A stretch of 56,807 nt of DNA from Haloferax prahovense DSM 18310 (GTDB taxonomy: Archaea > Halobacteriota > Halobacteria > Halobacteriales > Haloferacaceae): NCBI RefSeq assembly GCF_000336815.1, contig NZ_AOLG01000054.1:124480-181286 (forward strand). Direction: 5' to 3'. Shown piece after piece: positions 27,037 to 35,446 of this stretch (position 1 is its first letter; every line of letters starts with the position of its first letter). Both the position numbers and the translations under genes were made by a program. Under the pieces are notes generated by a model that saw nothing but the letters and a program-made list of their open reading frames with translations, was not told the DNA's origin and made no database searches.

Positions 27037-28791
27037 TCAGTCGCTCGTGACCGGCTGTTCGGCCTTCGCTTCCTCTTCGGCGAACGGGTACCACGACTGC
27101 TTGGCGTCGTGCATGTACGGCGCTTCGAAGTCCGTCTCCTCGGGGACGCAGTACTCGGTGACTGCCTCGGTCCCCTCGGCTTCGACCCACTCGCGGAACG
27201 TCTGTCCGGGCTCGCGGCGCTCCGCGAACGCCTCCACGAGCGACGCGATGGCCCCCGGCACCTCGTCGGCCGGGATGCGCTGTCGAACCCACTCGACGAA
27301 CGACGGCTCCTCGCCGATGCCGCCGCCGACGCCGATGTCCATGGCCTCGACCATCTCGCCGTCCTTCTGGGCGCGCATGCCGAACAGGCCGATATCGGCC
27401 GTGTTCGCCTGCCCGCAGTCGGCGGTACAGCCGGAGTAGTGAACCTTCAGTTGGCTCACGTCGTCGGGCACGTCCACGTTGTCGCGGAGCCACCGGAGCA
27501 TCCGGGCGGTCCGGGCTTTCGTCTCCGTGAGCGCGAGCGAGCAGAACTCCGTGCCGGTGCAGGCGACCGTGCCGCGCTGGAACGGGTTCGGGACGGGCGT
27601 GTGCTTGCCGAGGAGTGGCTCGGCGAGCAGGTCGTCGAGCTTCTCCTCCGGCACGTCAATCAGAAGCGGGTTCTGCCGGCGGGTGAGCCGGACCTCGCCG
27701 GAGCCGTACTCGTCGGCGATGTCGGCCAGTTCGATGGCGTCGGACGCCGTGAGCCGGCCGACTGCGACGCTGAGGCCGACGTAGTAGTCGCCGTTGGCCT
27801 GCTCGTGGACGCCGACGTGGTCGTGTTTCCCCGCGGACTCCGAGCGGCCCGCGTTGTAGGTGTACTCGCCGCGGATGTTCTCGCCCGCAGACCGGAGTTC
27901 GAAGTCGACGTACTCCTCCTGAAGCAGGTCGCGAATCTTCTCCGTGCCCCACTCGTCCACGAAGAAGCGACTGCGGGCGCGGGCTCGAACGTCGCGGTTA
28001 CCGTGTTCGTGGTAGAGTTCGACGAAGCCGCGGACGACCTCGTAGGCGTGTTCTTCGTCGGCGACGAAGATGTCGAGGTCGCGGGCGACGCGCGGCTTTC
28101 GGGAGCCGAGGCCGCCGCCGACGCGGACGTTGAAGCCGGTGACGGTTTCGCCGTCGAGTTCCTTCTTCGCGGGTTCGAGCCCCACGTCGTTTATCGAGTC
28201 CTGCGCGCAGCCCTCCCGGCAGCCGGTGACGCTGATGTTGAACTTCCGCGGCATGTTCGACAGGGCGTCGTTCCCGCGGAGGTCCTCTTGGAAGCGGTCG
28301 AGAAGCGGCTGGGACTCGACGAGTTCGTGTTTGTCGCGGCCGGCGACCGGACAGCCGGTGATGTTCCGCATCGTGTCGCCGCCGGCGGACCGCGAGGAGA
28401 CGCCCGCCGCTTCGAGCTTCTCCCAGACCTCGGGGATGTCCTCGAGTTCGAGCCAGTGGAGCTGAATCGACTGGCGCGTCGTCAGGTCCAACCAGGCGTC
28501 GCCGAACTCGGGGTTCTCGACCGGCCCGGATGCGTAGTCGCGCGCGACCTCCCCGATGGCCCGGAGCTGCCCCGGTTCGAGGACGCCGTTGGCGTTCGTC
28601 AGCCGCATCATGAAGTACGAGTCCTGACCCGTCCGCTGCTGGAAGACGCCCCAGAACTTGAAGCGCGTGAACCACTTGTCGCGCTCGTCTTCGGGGATGG
28701 CGTCGACGCCTTGCTCGGCGAACTCCTCGATCTTCTCGCGGACCGCGTCGCCGTAGAGCTCCGACTTCCACGCTTCCTTTTTACTCGCCAT
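27037..28791 (-). CDS. nasD: Ferredoxin-dependent assimilatory nitrite (or sulfite) reductase
   Basis: This 584-residue enzyme reduces nitrite to ammonium with six electrons, using siroheme coupled to a [4Fe-4S] cluster. Two ferredoxin-like half domains are visible (QLRAIGEVARDYASG and DAIELADIADEYGSGEVRLT). The cluster ligands are Cys411 and Cys417 (CTGTEFC) and Cys455 and Cys459 (CTADC), the C-x5-C, C-x3-C pattern of the family. Position beside mobA and nasA on the same strand supports nitrite rather than sulfite as substrate; the sequence alone cannot separate them. It begins at ATG 28791 after a long AT-rich leader region with repeated half-sites. Confidence 0.93.
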   Translation of the reverse strand: MASKKEAWKSELYGDAVREKIEEFAEQGVDAIPEDERDKWFTRFKFWGVFQQRTGQDSYFMMRLTNANGVLEPGQLRAIGEVARDYASGPVENPEFGDAWLDLTTRQSIQLHWLELEDIPEVWEKLEAAGVSSRSAGGDTMRNITGCPVAGRDKHELVESQPLLDRFQEDLRGNDALSNMPRKFNISVTGCREGCAQDSINDVGLEPAKKELDGETVTGFNVRVGGGLGSRKPRVARDLDIFVADEEHAYEVVRGFVELYHEHGNRDVRARARSRFFVDEWGTEKIRDLLQEEYVDFELRSAGENIRGEYTYNAGRSESAGKHDHVGVHEQANGDYYVGLSVAVGRLTASDAIELADIADEYGSGEVRLTRRQNPLLIDVPEEKLDDLLAEPLLGKHTPVPNPFQRGTVACTGTEFCSLALTETKARTARMLRWLRDNVDVPDDVSQLKVHYSGCTADCGQANTADIGLFGMRAQKDGEMVEAMDIGVGGGIGEEPSFVEWVRQRIPADEVPGAIASLVEAFAERREPGQTFREWVEAEGTEAVTEYCVPEETDFEAPYMHDAKQSWYPFAEEEAKAEQPVTSD

Positions 28792-28970
28792 TTCCGACCA
28801 CCAGTGGGCAATTATCCACTATTCCTGTGCGTTTGTTTGCGAACTTGGTCATGTTTCGTGATAACACGACTCGACAGAGGTTGATAAGAGTATTCGTTGA
28901 GAATATTTAGAAATAGACCCTCATAGACAGATTCGTCCAATCTATAACCGAATATTCCGAATATAAGGTC

Positions 28971-29008
28971 ATAATCTGCGCAGATAATCGGTTGATTATT
29001 GGATAATC
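28971..29008. promoter_or_regulatory. Cluster of ATAATC/GATTAT half-sites upstream of nasD
   Basis: There are four copies of one hexamer in 38 bases: ATAATC at 28971 and 28984 (13 bases apart), GATTAT at 28994 and ATAATC at 29003. They give two inverted pairs (ATAATC-GGTT-GATTAT and GATTAT-TGG-ATAATC). The 12-bp palindrome ATCTGCGCAGAT overlaps the first two. The cluster lies about 180-220 bases before the nasD start in AT-rich DNA between mobA and nasD. It is a candidate binding region for a nitrogen or nitrate regulator. Confidence 0.5.
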
Positions 29009-29056
29009 TAAACAGACCATAATGGACGATAATGTGGTATGTGACTCGAACGCGGT

Positions 29057-29689
29057 TCACCGACGAGCGGTGAGCGCGCGCAAGTCGTCGAAGGAGTTCA
29101 CGTTGTGAAACGCGTGCGTTCCGGCGTGAGCCTCCACTTCGCGGTCGTCGAGGACGGTGACGTCGAGCGCGGACATCACGGCCTGTAGGCGGTCGTCACC
29201 GGCTCGGATGGTGTCGGTGCAGGCGACCACGCCGGCGCGGCAGTGGATGACCGCGGGGAGCGGTTGGGTCGTCTCCGAGACCCGCGGGACGACGCCCGCG
29301 CCGCCCTGGAGGCGGCCGAAGAGATGCGAGATGAACCCGCTCGGGACGAGCGGCATGTCGCACGGGAGGACCGCCGCGTACTCGGCGCTCGTCGCACGCA
29401 GCGCGGTTCGCAGGCCGAAGACCGGCCCCCGGTCGGGATGGGCGTCCTCCGCGAACCGGACGTCGAAGTCCAAGAGCGCGCCGGCGAGCGCGTCCCGCTG
29501 TTCGGCGCGGCAGTTGACGACGAGCTCGTCGACGACGGGGTCGAGCGAGGCGGCGACCCGATGAATCATGGGCTGGCCGCCGACGGTGGCCGTCGCCTTG
29601 TCGATGCCGCCGAATCGAGTCGACCGACCGCCGGCGAGAATGATGCCCGCACGGCCGGTGTCGAGGTGTGGGTGCGACTCGTCGGCCAT
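29057..29689 (-). CDS. mobA: Molybdenum cofactor guanylyltransferase (MobA type)
   Basis: This 210-residue nucleotidyltransferase attaches GMP from GTP to molybdopterin, giving the MGD cofactor that NasA-type enzymes need. The N-terminal nucleotide loop is ILAGGRSTRFGGIDKATA (G-x-R-F-G with the catalytic Lys). PCDMPLVPSGF contains the metal-binding Asp, and HNVNSFDDL is the terminal family motif. It lies 18 codons downstream of nasA on the same strand. A mobA gene next to nitrate reductase suggests a dedicated cofactor supply. In Haloferax mediterranei the comparable gene has been named nasC, as I recall. Confidence 0.9.
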   Translation of the reverse strand: MADESHPHLDTGRAGIILAGGRSTRFGGIDKATATVGGQPMIHRVAASLDPVVDELVVNCRAEQRDALAGALLDFDVRFAEDAHPDRGPVFGLRTALRATSAEYAAVLPCDMPLVPSGFISHLFGRLQGGAGVVPRVSETTQPLPAVIHCRAGVVACTDTIRAGDDRLQAVMSALDVTVLDDREVEAHAGTHAFHNVNSFDDLRALTARR

Positions 29690-29691
29690 TC

Positions 29692-29748
29692 TCAGGCGGC
29701 GGCGCGTTCGAGTTCGCGGGGCCGTCCGCCGGCGGCGACGAGCGCCAT
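29692..29748 (-). CDS. 18-codon ORF coupling nasA and mobA
   Basis: This tiny frame's ATG overlaps the nasA stop (ATGA) and it ends two bases before the mobA start. The peptide is MALVAAGGRPRELERAAA. The tight junctions on both sides resemble the 18-codon ORF after dppF. It may only transfer ribosomes; I recognise no family. Confidence 0.3.
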   Translation of the reverse strand: MALVAAGGRPRELERAAA

Positions 29749-31862
29749 CAGTCGCTCACCTCGGCCGCGAGGAGGTCGGTGGACGCGGTCGTCTCGGGGT
29801 GTTCGAGGCGGACGGCGCACTGCTTGAAGTTCGGTTCGTTCGACTGCGGGTCGACCGCAGGGCTGGTGAGTCGGTTAGTCATCGGGTGGTGGATGGAGAG
29901 CCAGACGAGTCCCGGCGGGACGGCGTCGTCGGGGTCGAGCGTCGCCGGGACCGACGCCCGACGGGAGACGACGGTGGTTCGGCGGTCGCCCTCGGGGTCG
30001 GCGACCGCGTCGCGGTGCGCGTCGATTGTGTCGGGGTGCGCGCGGGCGACCGGCTCGTCCGGCGTGTCGCTGCGCGTGCGGACCCCGGTGTTGTACCCGT
30101 CGGCCTCGCGGCCGGTCGTAAGCGTCAGCGGGTACGACTCGTCGGCGGGTTCGGGGAGCGACGACCCCGAGAGCGCGCTGAACTGCGCTTTGCCTGACGG
30201 CGTCGGGAACGACCACGTCGGGTCGTCCGCCTCCCCGTCGGCGTCGTCGTAGTAGCGGTAGCCGCCCTCGCTCGTCGGGTCCGGCGCGGGCCAGCGAACG
30301 GCGCGCTCGCCGTCGAGTCGCGTGTACGAGAGCCCCGAGCAGTCGGCGTCGGTACCCGCGGTGAGGGCGGCGAACTCGTCGAACACGTCGCTCGGCGAGA
30401 CCGACGGTCTCGGGAGCAGTCCGGGCGAGACGCGGGCGGCCACGTCGGCGATGATGTCGAGGTCCTGCCTGACGCCCGGCGGCGTCTCGGTGGCCGGGCG
30501 GACCCGCGAGACCGTCCGCTCCATGTTCATCGTGGTCCCCTCGGACTCGCCCCACGTCGCCGCGGGGAGCACCACGTCGGCGAGTTCGACGGTCTCGGAC
30601 CGGAAGGCGTCCTGCACGACGAGGAAGGAGTCTTCGAGGACCTCGCGGGCGGCCGTCGCGTCCGGGAACCCGGCGAGCGGGTTGGTGGCGACGGTCCAGA
30701 CGACCGACGGCGACGACTCGAACATGCCGACCGGACCGGGTCCGTTGTCGTCCGGGAGGCGGGAGACGGGCACGCCCCACGCCTCGGCGACGGTCCGGCG
30801 GTGGTCCGGGTGTTCGAACGGTCGGTGGCCGGGCCACGTCCCCTTCGAGGAGACGACGCGAGTGCCCATCGAGTTCGCCTGTCCGGTGAGAGAAAAGGGG
30901 CCGGAGCCGGGGCCGAGGTTCCCGGAGGCGAGACAGAGGTTCACGAGCGCGCCGGCGGTCGCGGTGCCGCGGACGCTCTGGTTGACGCCCATGCCCCAGT
31001 AGACGAGCGTGGGGGCGTCGAGGAGCGACGCCAGTTTCTCGACTTCGTCGAGCGAGACGCCGGCCTCGGACGCCGCCTCTTCGACCGGGGAGAGTTCGTC
31101 GACGACGCGGTCGAATCCCTCCGTGTACCCCTCGACGAACGCGTCGTCCACGCGGTCGGTCTCGACGAGGTGGCCGAGGACCGCCTGCGCCAGCGCGAGG
31201 TCGCCGCCGGGGTCGATGGCGACGTGGTCGTCGGCGACCGCCGCGGTCTTCGTCTCGACGGGGTCGACCACGACGAGGTCGCCGTCGTCGGCCGACTGCC
31301 GAATCCACCGGAACATCACCGGGTGGGCGACCGCCGGGTTCGCCCCCCAGACGAGGTGCGTCTCGGCCTCGGGGATGTCGTCGTAGGTCGGCGGCGGCGC
31401 GTCGCTCCCGAAGGCGCGGTAGTAGGCCTTGACCGCGCTCGCCATGCAGAGCGTCGTGTTCGCGTCGTAGTTTCGGGTGCCGATACCGCCGCGGGCGAGC
31501 TTCCCGAGGGCGTAGGCGGCCTCGTTCGTCTGTTGGCCGCTGCCGAGGACGGCGACCTCGTCGGGGTCGTCGGCCATCGCGTCGGTGATGGCGTCGCCGA
31601 CGCGCGCGAGCGCGTCAGACCACGAGGTCTGCCGGAGCTCCCCGTTCTCCCTGACGAGCGGTCGCGTGAGCCACGACCCGTCGGGGTCGGCCGATTCGCG
31701 GATGCCGCGACCGCAGGCCAGCCCGTTGTTCACTGGGTGTGAAGGGTCCCCCCGAACCGCGTCCAGCCCGTACGAGGTGTCGGAGCCGAGGTGGACGTGT
31801 CCACAGCCCACGGCACAGCGCATGCAGGTCGTCGGGACTTGTTTCGCCACGCGGTTCACCAC
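29748..31862 (-). CDS. nasA: Assimilatory nitrate reductase, molybdopterin oxidoreductase
   Basis: This is a 704-residue catalytic subunit of the bis-MGD family. The N-terminal [4Fe-4S] site has Cys13, Cys16, Cys20 and Cys50 (TTCMRCAVGCG and LACGRG). The molybdopterin regions follow (NYDANTTLCMASAVKAYYRA, ETHLVWGANPAVAHP, VYWGMGVNQSVRGT, and a C-terminal MGD-binding domain with LTLTTGREADGYNTG and HHPMTNRLTSPA). The Cys in NTTLCM is where assimilatory and periplasmic nitrate reductases hold Mo. No export signal is present, so it acts in the cytosol, likely with ferredoxin. The start is GTG. The upstream 150 bases are AT-rich and hold repeated GGTTATT elements. Confidence 0.93.
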   Translation of the reverse strand: MVNRVAKQVPTTCMRCAVGCGHVHLGSDTSYGLDAVRGDPSHPVNNGLACGRGIRESADPDGSWLTRPLVRENGELRQTSWSDALARVGDAITDAMADDPDEVAVLGSGQQTNEAAYALGKLARGGIGTRNYDANTTLCMASAVKAYYRAFGSDAPPPTYDDIPEAETHLVWGANPAVAHPVMFRWIRQSADDGDLVVVDPVETKTAAVADDHVAIDPGGDLALAQAVLGHLVETDRVDDAFVEGYTEGFDRVVDELSPVEEAASEAGVSLDEVEKLASLLDAPTLVYWGMGVNQSVRGTATAGALVNLCLASGNLGPGSGPFSLTGQANSMGTRVVSSKGTWPGHRPFEHPDHRRTVAEAWGVPVSRLPDDNGPGPVGMFESSPSVVWTVATNPLAGFPDATAAREVLEDSFLVVQDAFRSETVELADVVLPAATWGESEGTTMNMERTVSRVRPATETPPGVRQDLDIIADVAARVSPGLLPRPSVSPSDVFDEFAALTAGTDADCSGLSYTRLDGERAVRWPAPDPTSEGGYRYYDDADGEADDPTWSFPTPSGKAQFSALSGSSLPEPADESYPLTLTTGREADGYNTGVRTRSDTPDEPVARAHPDTIDAHRDAVADPEGDRRTTVVSRRASVPATLDPDDAVPPGLVWLSIHHPMTNRLTSPAVDPQSNEPNFKQCAVRLEHPETTASTDLLAAEVSD

Positions 31863-31953
31863 CGGCTATTCGTCGAGAATGTACCGCATTTGGGCGGGCA
31901 TCTCGGTCCATTCGTGAATATCATTTCACTATCTTGGCTCACAGTGGCGGAAG

Positions 31954-32003
31954 ATAACCATAAAACCCTAATCGTTTAAGAAAGGTTATTTTACCCGGTT
32001 ATT
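31954..32003. promoter_or_regulatory. Repeated GGTTAT half-sites upstream of nasA
   Basis: GGTTATT occurs at 31984 and 31997, exactly 13 bases apart, and its complement ATAACC at 31954. They lie about 92-141 bases ahead of the nasA start. Another ATAACC lies upstream of nasD at 28945. The 13-base spacing is the same as that of the ATAATC pair at nasD, hinting at a shared regulator that contacts one face of the helix. Confidence 0.45.
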
Positions 32004-32179
32004 CTGAAGAAAGAGACAATATACAAGCATATAAAAGGAATATAATCGCGTAATCAATCCATTTTCGGATATGTTTTTGAATTGTTTTTCTGAAATTAAC
32101 GTTGTACGGTGGAGTCGCGCCGAGTTCCTTGTCATCGGGGAAGTTCGGTCGCGCGCACCAGCGGCGGCGCTCCGACGCT

Positions 32180-32185
32180 CTTATG
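32180..32185 (+). promoter_or_regulatory. TATA-like box of the AAA+ ATPase gene
   Basis: CTTATG lies 26-31 bases before ATG 32211. The GGAGG directly abutting the ATG is too close to act as a ribosome site, so the transcript is likely leaderless. Confidence 0.5.
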
Positions 32186-32210
32186 CGTCTCCCCGGGCAA
32201 TTTCTGGAGG

Positions 32211-33638
32211 ATGAGTGAACGGGCGCTCGAGGTTGTCGAGTTTCTGCTGACGGCCCACCTCTACACCGACGACCGAACGCTTGACGAAAACGACCTTCCC
32301 CCGCGGTATCGACGCGTCTTTTGGGCGGACGCCGAGGACGACGGCGACGAGGACGACTCGTCGATGGGCGGCATCGAGCGACCGCTCGTCGTGACCGAGT
32401 CCATCGCGCGGAAGGCGACCGGCGTGGAACACCCCTGGGACGCGATTTCCGACCTCATGTTCACCCAGCGCGAGGACTTCTCCGGCCGCCTCTCTCTGAC
32501 GCAGCCCGAGATGGCGCTGGAGTGGTTCGTCAAACGAGCCGACTACGACCGGCTCGTGACGAATCCGACGGTCGCGAAGTCGGTCGAGGACCGGGACGAC
32601 GTGGACGTGACCCACGCGGACGCCAGAGAACAGACCCGGCCGATTCACGCCGACCGCGTGTGGATAGACAGCCTGCTGGACGAGTACTTCGACGACGAGG
32701 ACGACGCCGAGATGCTCGACCTCGTGCAGGTCCGCGCGCCCGAGGAAATCGAGATGACCCTCGAGGACCTCGTGCTCACGACGGACCAGGAAGGCGAGAT
32801 TCACAAGCTGATGAAGGCCATCGAGCACCGCGAGTACCTCGCGGAAATCGGCCTCCGCGAAATCGGGAAAATCCTCTTCGTCGGCCCGCCGGGGACCGGC
32901 AAGACCACCGTCTCGCGGGCGCTCGCCCACGAGCTCGGCCTCCCGTTCGTCGAGGTGAAGCTCTCGATGATTACGAGCCAGTACCTCGGCGAGACGGCCA
33001 AGAACGTCGAAAAGACCTTCGAGGTCGCAAAGCGGCTGTCGCCGTGTATCCTCTTTATCGACGAGTTCGACTCGGTGGCGAAGACCCGCCGGTCGGACGA
33101 GCACGCGGCGCTCAAGCGCGCGGTCAACACGCTGCTCAAGAGCATCGACGACATCTCGCTGATTCGCGACGAGGTCATCCTCATCGGCGCGACCAACCAC
33201 CCCGACCAGCTCGACTCGGCGGCGTGGCGGCGCTTCGACGAAATCGTCAACTTCCCCAAGCCGGACCGCGGGATGCGCGCCGACATCCTCCGGGTCATCA
33301 CGAACCGGATGGACATCGACGAGTTCGACCCCTCGGCCATCGCCGACGTGACGGAGGGCCTCACCGGCTCCGACCTCCGACTCGTCCTCCGCGAGGCCGT
33401 CCTCGAAGCCCTCACCGAAGAGCGGATGGAACTCACACAGGACGACCTGCTCGAGGCCGTCGCCGACTTCGAAGAGCGCGACAACCTGAAGAACCTCGAC
33501 ATGATGTCCGACTCGTCGGAACTCGTCGCGGGGTCGGGGTCCGACGACGGTCACGACCACAGCCACGACCACGACCACGACGGCCACGCGGACGAACACG
33601 AAGGCGAGACGCAGAAAGACGCCGGCGCGGCGCAGTAA
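32211..33638 (+). CDS. AAA+ ATPase with His-rich C-terminal tail
   Basis: The protein has 475 residues. An acidic N-terminal region (residues 1-215) of haloarchaeal type lacks a known domain. The AAA+ module has Walker A GPPGTGKT (225-232), Walker B LFIDEFDS (281-288), sensor 1 GATNHP and arginine finger RRFDEI (340-345). A C-terminal AAA lid reads FDPSAIADVTEGLTGSDLR. The final part is a His/Asp-rich tail (DDGHDHSHDHDHDGH, about residues 445-460), a metal-binding type sequence. It resembles Cdc48/proteasome-activating proteins in the AAA core but is a single-ring protein. Its substrate is unknown; it may remodel or extract proteins, and the tail might sense or bind Zn or Ni. Confidence 0.88.
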   Translation: MSERALEVVEFLLTAHLYTDDRTLDENDLPPRYRRVFWADAEDDGDEDDSSMGGIERPLVVTESIARKATGVEHPWDAISDLMFTQREDFSGRLSLTQPEMALEWFVKRADYDRLVTNPTVAKSVEDRDDVDVTHADAREQTRPIHADRVWIDSLLDEYFDDEDDAEMLDLVQVRAPEEIEMTLEDLVLTTDQEGEIHKLMKAIEHREYLAEIGLREIGKILFVGPPGTGKTTVSRALAHELGLPFVEVKLSMITSQYLGETAKNVEKTFEVAKRLSPCILFIDEFDSVAKTRRSDEHAALKRAVNTLLKSIDDISLIRDEVILIGATNHPDQLDSAAWRRFDEIVNFPKPDRGMRADILRVITNRMDIDEFDPSAIADVTEGLTGSDLRLVLREAVLEALTEERMELTQDDLLEAVADFEERDNLKNLDMMSDSSELVAGSGSDDGHDHSHDHDHDGHADEHEGETQKDAGAAQ

Positions 33639-33688
33639 CGCCGTCTTTCTGACAAAGCATTTACTAGTGGGCCGCAAACGGCGAGCCG

Positions 33689-34300
33689 ATGCCCTCCAGC
33701 AGACGCCGATTCGTTCGGGCGATTGCGGCGGGCGGGGTTCTCACGGCGCTCTCCGGGTGTACATCGGACCTCGACCCGTCCACCGCGACGCCCCTTCCCG
33801 AACCTGAGCCGAATCCTGCGCCCGCCGCTGGGGACCCGATTACAATCTCGCGCGACTACCGAGCGTCCTCGAAGTACGACTACTATCCGGATGCTGCGGA
33901 GGTTCGACGACGCACCGGCTATCGCAAGCACGTGAACGAGTCGGGAACGACGAAAGAGCCGGTATACGAGCGGGAACCGGCATCATCGTGGGTGACGCGA
34001 GTCGGCGGGACCGTCGCGGGAGCCGAGGCGATGGCGACGGCGCGAGAGCGACTCGGCGTCAAGTCGTTAGCTGACATCAGCCGGGGGATTGGATACGACG
34101 ACGGGGAGGCGAGGCGAGTGATGCTCGGCTACGAGGTGTGGCCGAATCGGAGCGGTGAAACGCGAACGCCGTCCGTCGAATTCGAGGCGCTCGTCTCGGC
34201 GGTTCCGCGCACGGTTACTGCGAGCTTCCAGTTCGAAGCGGCGGCGCTCTCGGGGACGTTCCACCCCCTGGTCGAATTTCGGCAGATATACCGGTCCTGA
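33689..34300 (+). CDS. Predicted Tat lipoprotein of unknown function
   Basis: This 203-residue protein starts MPSSRRRFVRAIAAGGVLTA with lipobox LSGC at about Cys24. A Pro/Glu-rich linker and then a domain with SRDYRASSKYDYYPDAAEVR follow. The Arg pair at the start suits Tat export. The C-terminal half has alternating hydrophobic strands (VMLGYEVWPNRSGE, ASFQFEAAAL), suggesting a beta-sandwich. No family is recognised. It is a single gene between the AAA+ ATPase and the PhnP-like gene. Confidence 0.7.
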   Translation: MPSSRRRFVRAIAAGGVLTALSGCTSDLDPSTATPLPEPEPNPAPAAGDPITISRDYRASSKYDYYPDAAEVRRRTGYRKHVNESGTTKEPVYEREPASSWVTRVGGTVAGAEAMATARERLGVKSLADISRGIGYDDGEARRVMLGYEVWPNRSGETRTPSVEFEALVSAVPRTVTASFQFEAAALSGTFHPLVEFRQIYRS

Positions 34301-34319
34301 CTCGCCGCGGTCGGCCACG

Positions 34320-34325
34320 TTTATA
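34320..34325 (+). promoter_or_regulatory. TATA box of the PhnP-like gene
   Basis: TTTATA lies 26-31 bases before ATG 34351, supporting that start over GTG 34339 and a leaderless transcript. Confidence 0.6.
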
Positions 34326-34350
34326 CCTCGCCGCCCCCGTGGTTGAGTCA

Positions 34351-35175
34351 ATGCGCGTGACCCTCCTCGGGACCGGCGACACGACCGGCACGCCCACCGT
34401 CGGCTGCGACTGCGAGACCTGCCTCGCGGCCCGCGAGCGAGGCATCGAGCGGACGCGCTTTTCGGTCCACGTCCAAAACGAGCGGACCGGCGAGTCGCTC
34501 CTCGTCGACTTCAGCCCGGACTTCCGCCACCAGTTTCTCACGCAGGACGTGCCGCTGCCGGACGAGGCCTTAGTCACCCACATCCACTTCGACCACCTCG
34601 ACGGCCTCGGGAACGTCTACCGCCTCCTCGACGACCTCGCGGTCCACGCCGCCGACGAGGTCGACCCGGTCACGGGCGAGAGCGTCGCCGACGCGATTCG
34701 CTCGAAGTTCTCCTACCTCGACCGAATCTCGGTCGAAGACCAGACGCCGTTCGAGTCGTTCCGCGCCTGCGGCCTCGACGTGACGTTCGTGCCGGTCGTC
34801 CCCCCGCCGCTGGTCTGCTACGGCGTTGCCATCGAAGACCCCGAGACGGGTGCGAAGCTCTCGCTATCCGGCGATTCTACCTACGCCATCCCCGAGGAGT
34901 CCCGCGACGTGCTCCGGAACCCCGACCTGCTTCTCGCCGAGGCCATCGTCCCCGCGTCGGTCTGCGAGTACCACCCCATCGGCGGCGACGACTACGACGA
35001 AAACGGGGTCGCGCGGACCTTCGGCACGAAGCACATGACCCGCGAGGGAGCCATCGCGCTCGGCGAAGAACTGAATGCCGACGAGACTCGCTTGGTCCAT
35101 GTGGCGCACTACTACCCCGCCGACGAGGCGTTCGAAGAGCCGCTGGCGGTCGACGGCGAGGTGTACGACCTGTGA
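34351..35175 (+). CDS. PhnP/RNase Z-like metallo-beta-lactamase-fold phosphodiesterase
   Basis: The protein has 274 residues. The metal motif THIHFDHLDGLG (HxHxDH) is followed by other ligands, LSLSGDSTYAIP (Asp) and VHVAHYY (His). Near the N-terminus there is a CDCETCLAARERG cluster of three Cys (CxCxxC), found in PhnP-type proteins as a structural zinc site. PhnP cleaves cyclic phosphates; a cyclic phosphodiester is therefore a likely substrate, not proven. It begins two overlapping small membrane genes: the stop overlaps the GTG of the next ORF (GTGA). Confidence 0.85.
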   Translation: MRVTLLGTGDTTGTPTVGCDCETCLAARERGIERTRFSVHVQNERTGESLLVDFSPDFRHQFLTQDVPLPDEALVTHIHFDHLDGLGNVYRLLDDLAVHAADEVDPVTGESVADAIRSKFSYLDRISVEDQTPFESFRACGLDVTFVPVVPPPLVCYGVAIEDPETGAKLSLSGDSTYAIPEESRDVLRNPDLLLAEAIVPASVCEYHPIGGDDYDENGVARTFGTKHMTREGAIALGEELNADETRLVHVAHYYPADEAFEEPLAVDGEVYDL

Positions 35176-35384
35176 AGCTCCGGACCGTCGCCGAGGACAG
35201 GGCGTTCAGGTATCTCATGGTCGCCGGCGCCGTCGCGGCCGCAGCCAACTTCGTCCTGACCTACCTCGATACGGGCCGACTCGACTTCTTCGCCGTCGCC
35301 GTGCAGTTCGTCTTCGTCGTCGTCATCGGCGTCGGGCTCGTCACCTACTGGAATTACATGGAGCGGCGGGCCGACGCCGAGTGA
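35172..35384 (+). CDS. Small membrane protein (two helices)
   Basis: The protein has 70 residues from GTG 35172, which overlaps the stop of the PhnP-like gene. It reads FRYLMVAGAVAAAANFVLTYL and FFAVAVQFVFVVVIGVGLVTY, so two membrane segments, ending in MERRADAE. Tight coupling suggests an operon. No family is recognised. Confidence 0.7.
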   Translation: MKLRTVAEDRAFRYLMVAGAVAAAANFVLTYLDTGRLDFFAVAVQFVFVVVIGVGLVTYWNYMERRADAE

Positions 35385-35446
35385 GAGTCGGGAGGCGAAC
35401 GCGCCGGTCCGATGCGACTTTGCGACCGGAGCGCGTCGGGACGGTC

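Larger units (their letters stand above)
31863..32210. other. AT-rich divergent intergenic region between nasA and the AAA+ gene
   Basis: These 348 bases contain no convincing gene. Much of 31900-32100 is strikingly AT-rich against the window average. It holds the nasA upstream elements (31954-32003), several TATA-like stretches such as atataaaagg (32030-32039), and the box of the AAA+ ATPase gene at 32180. It is a two-way control region. Confidence 0.7.

Noticed and set aside
26923..28884. 653-codon plus-strand frame opposite nasD
   Set aside because: It is the mirror of a real gene with siroheme motifs. High-GC coding DNA often leaves long open antisense frames; this one has no domain and an odd Val/Asp/Leu composition.
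28812..29060. 82-codon minus-strand frame upstream of nasD
   Set aside because: It lies in the AT-rich promoter DNA and has non-acidic, Asn/Tyr/Ile-rich composition unlike any neighbour. The region is better explained as regulatory.
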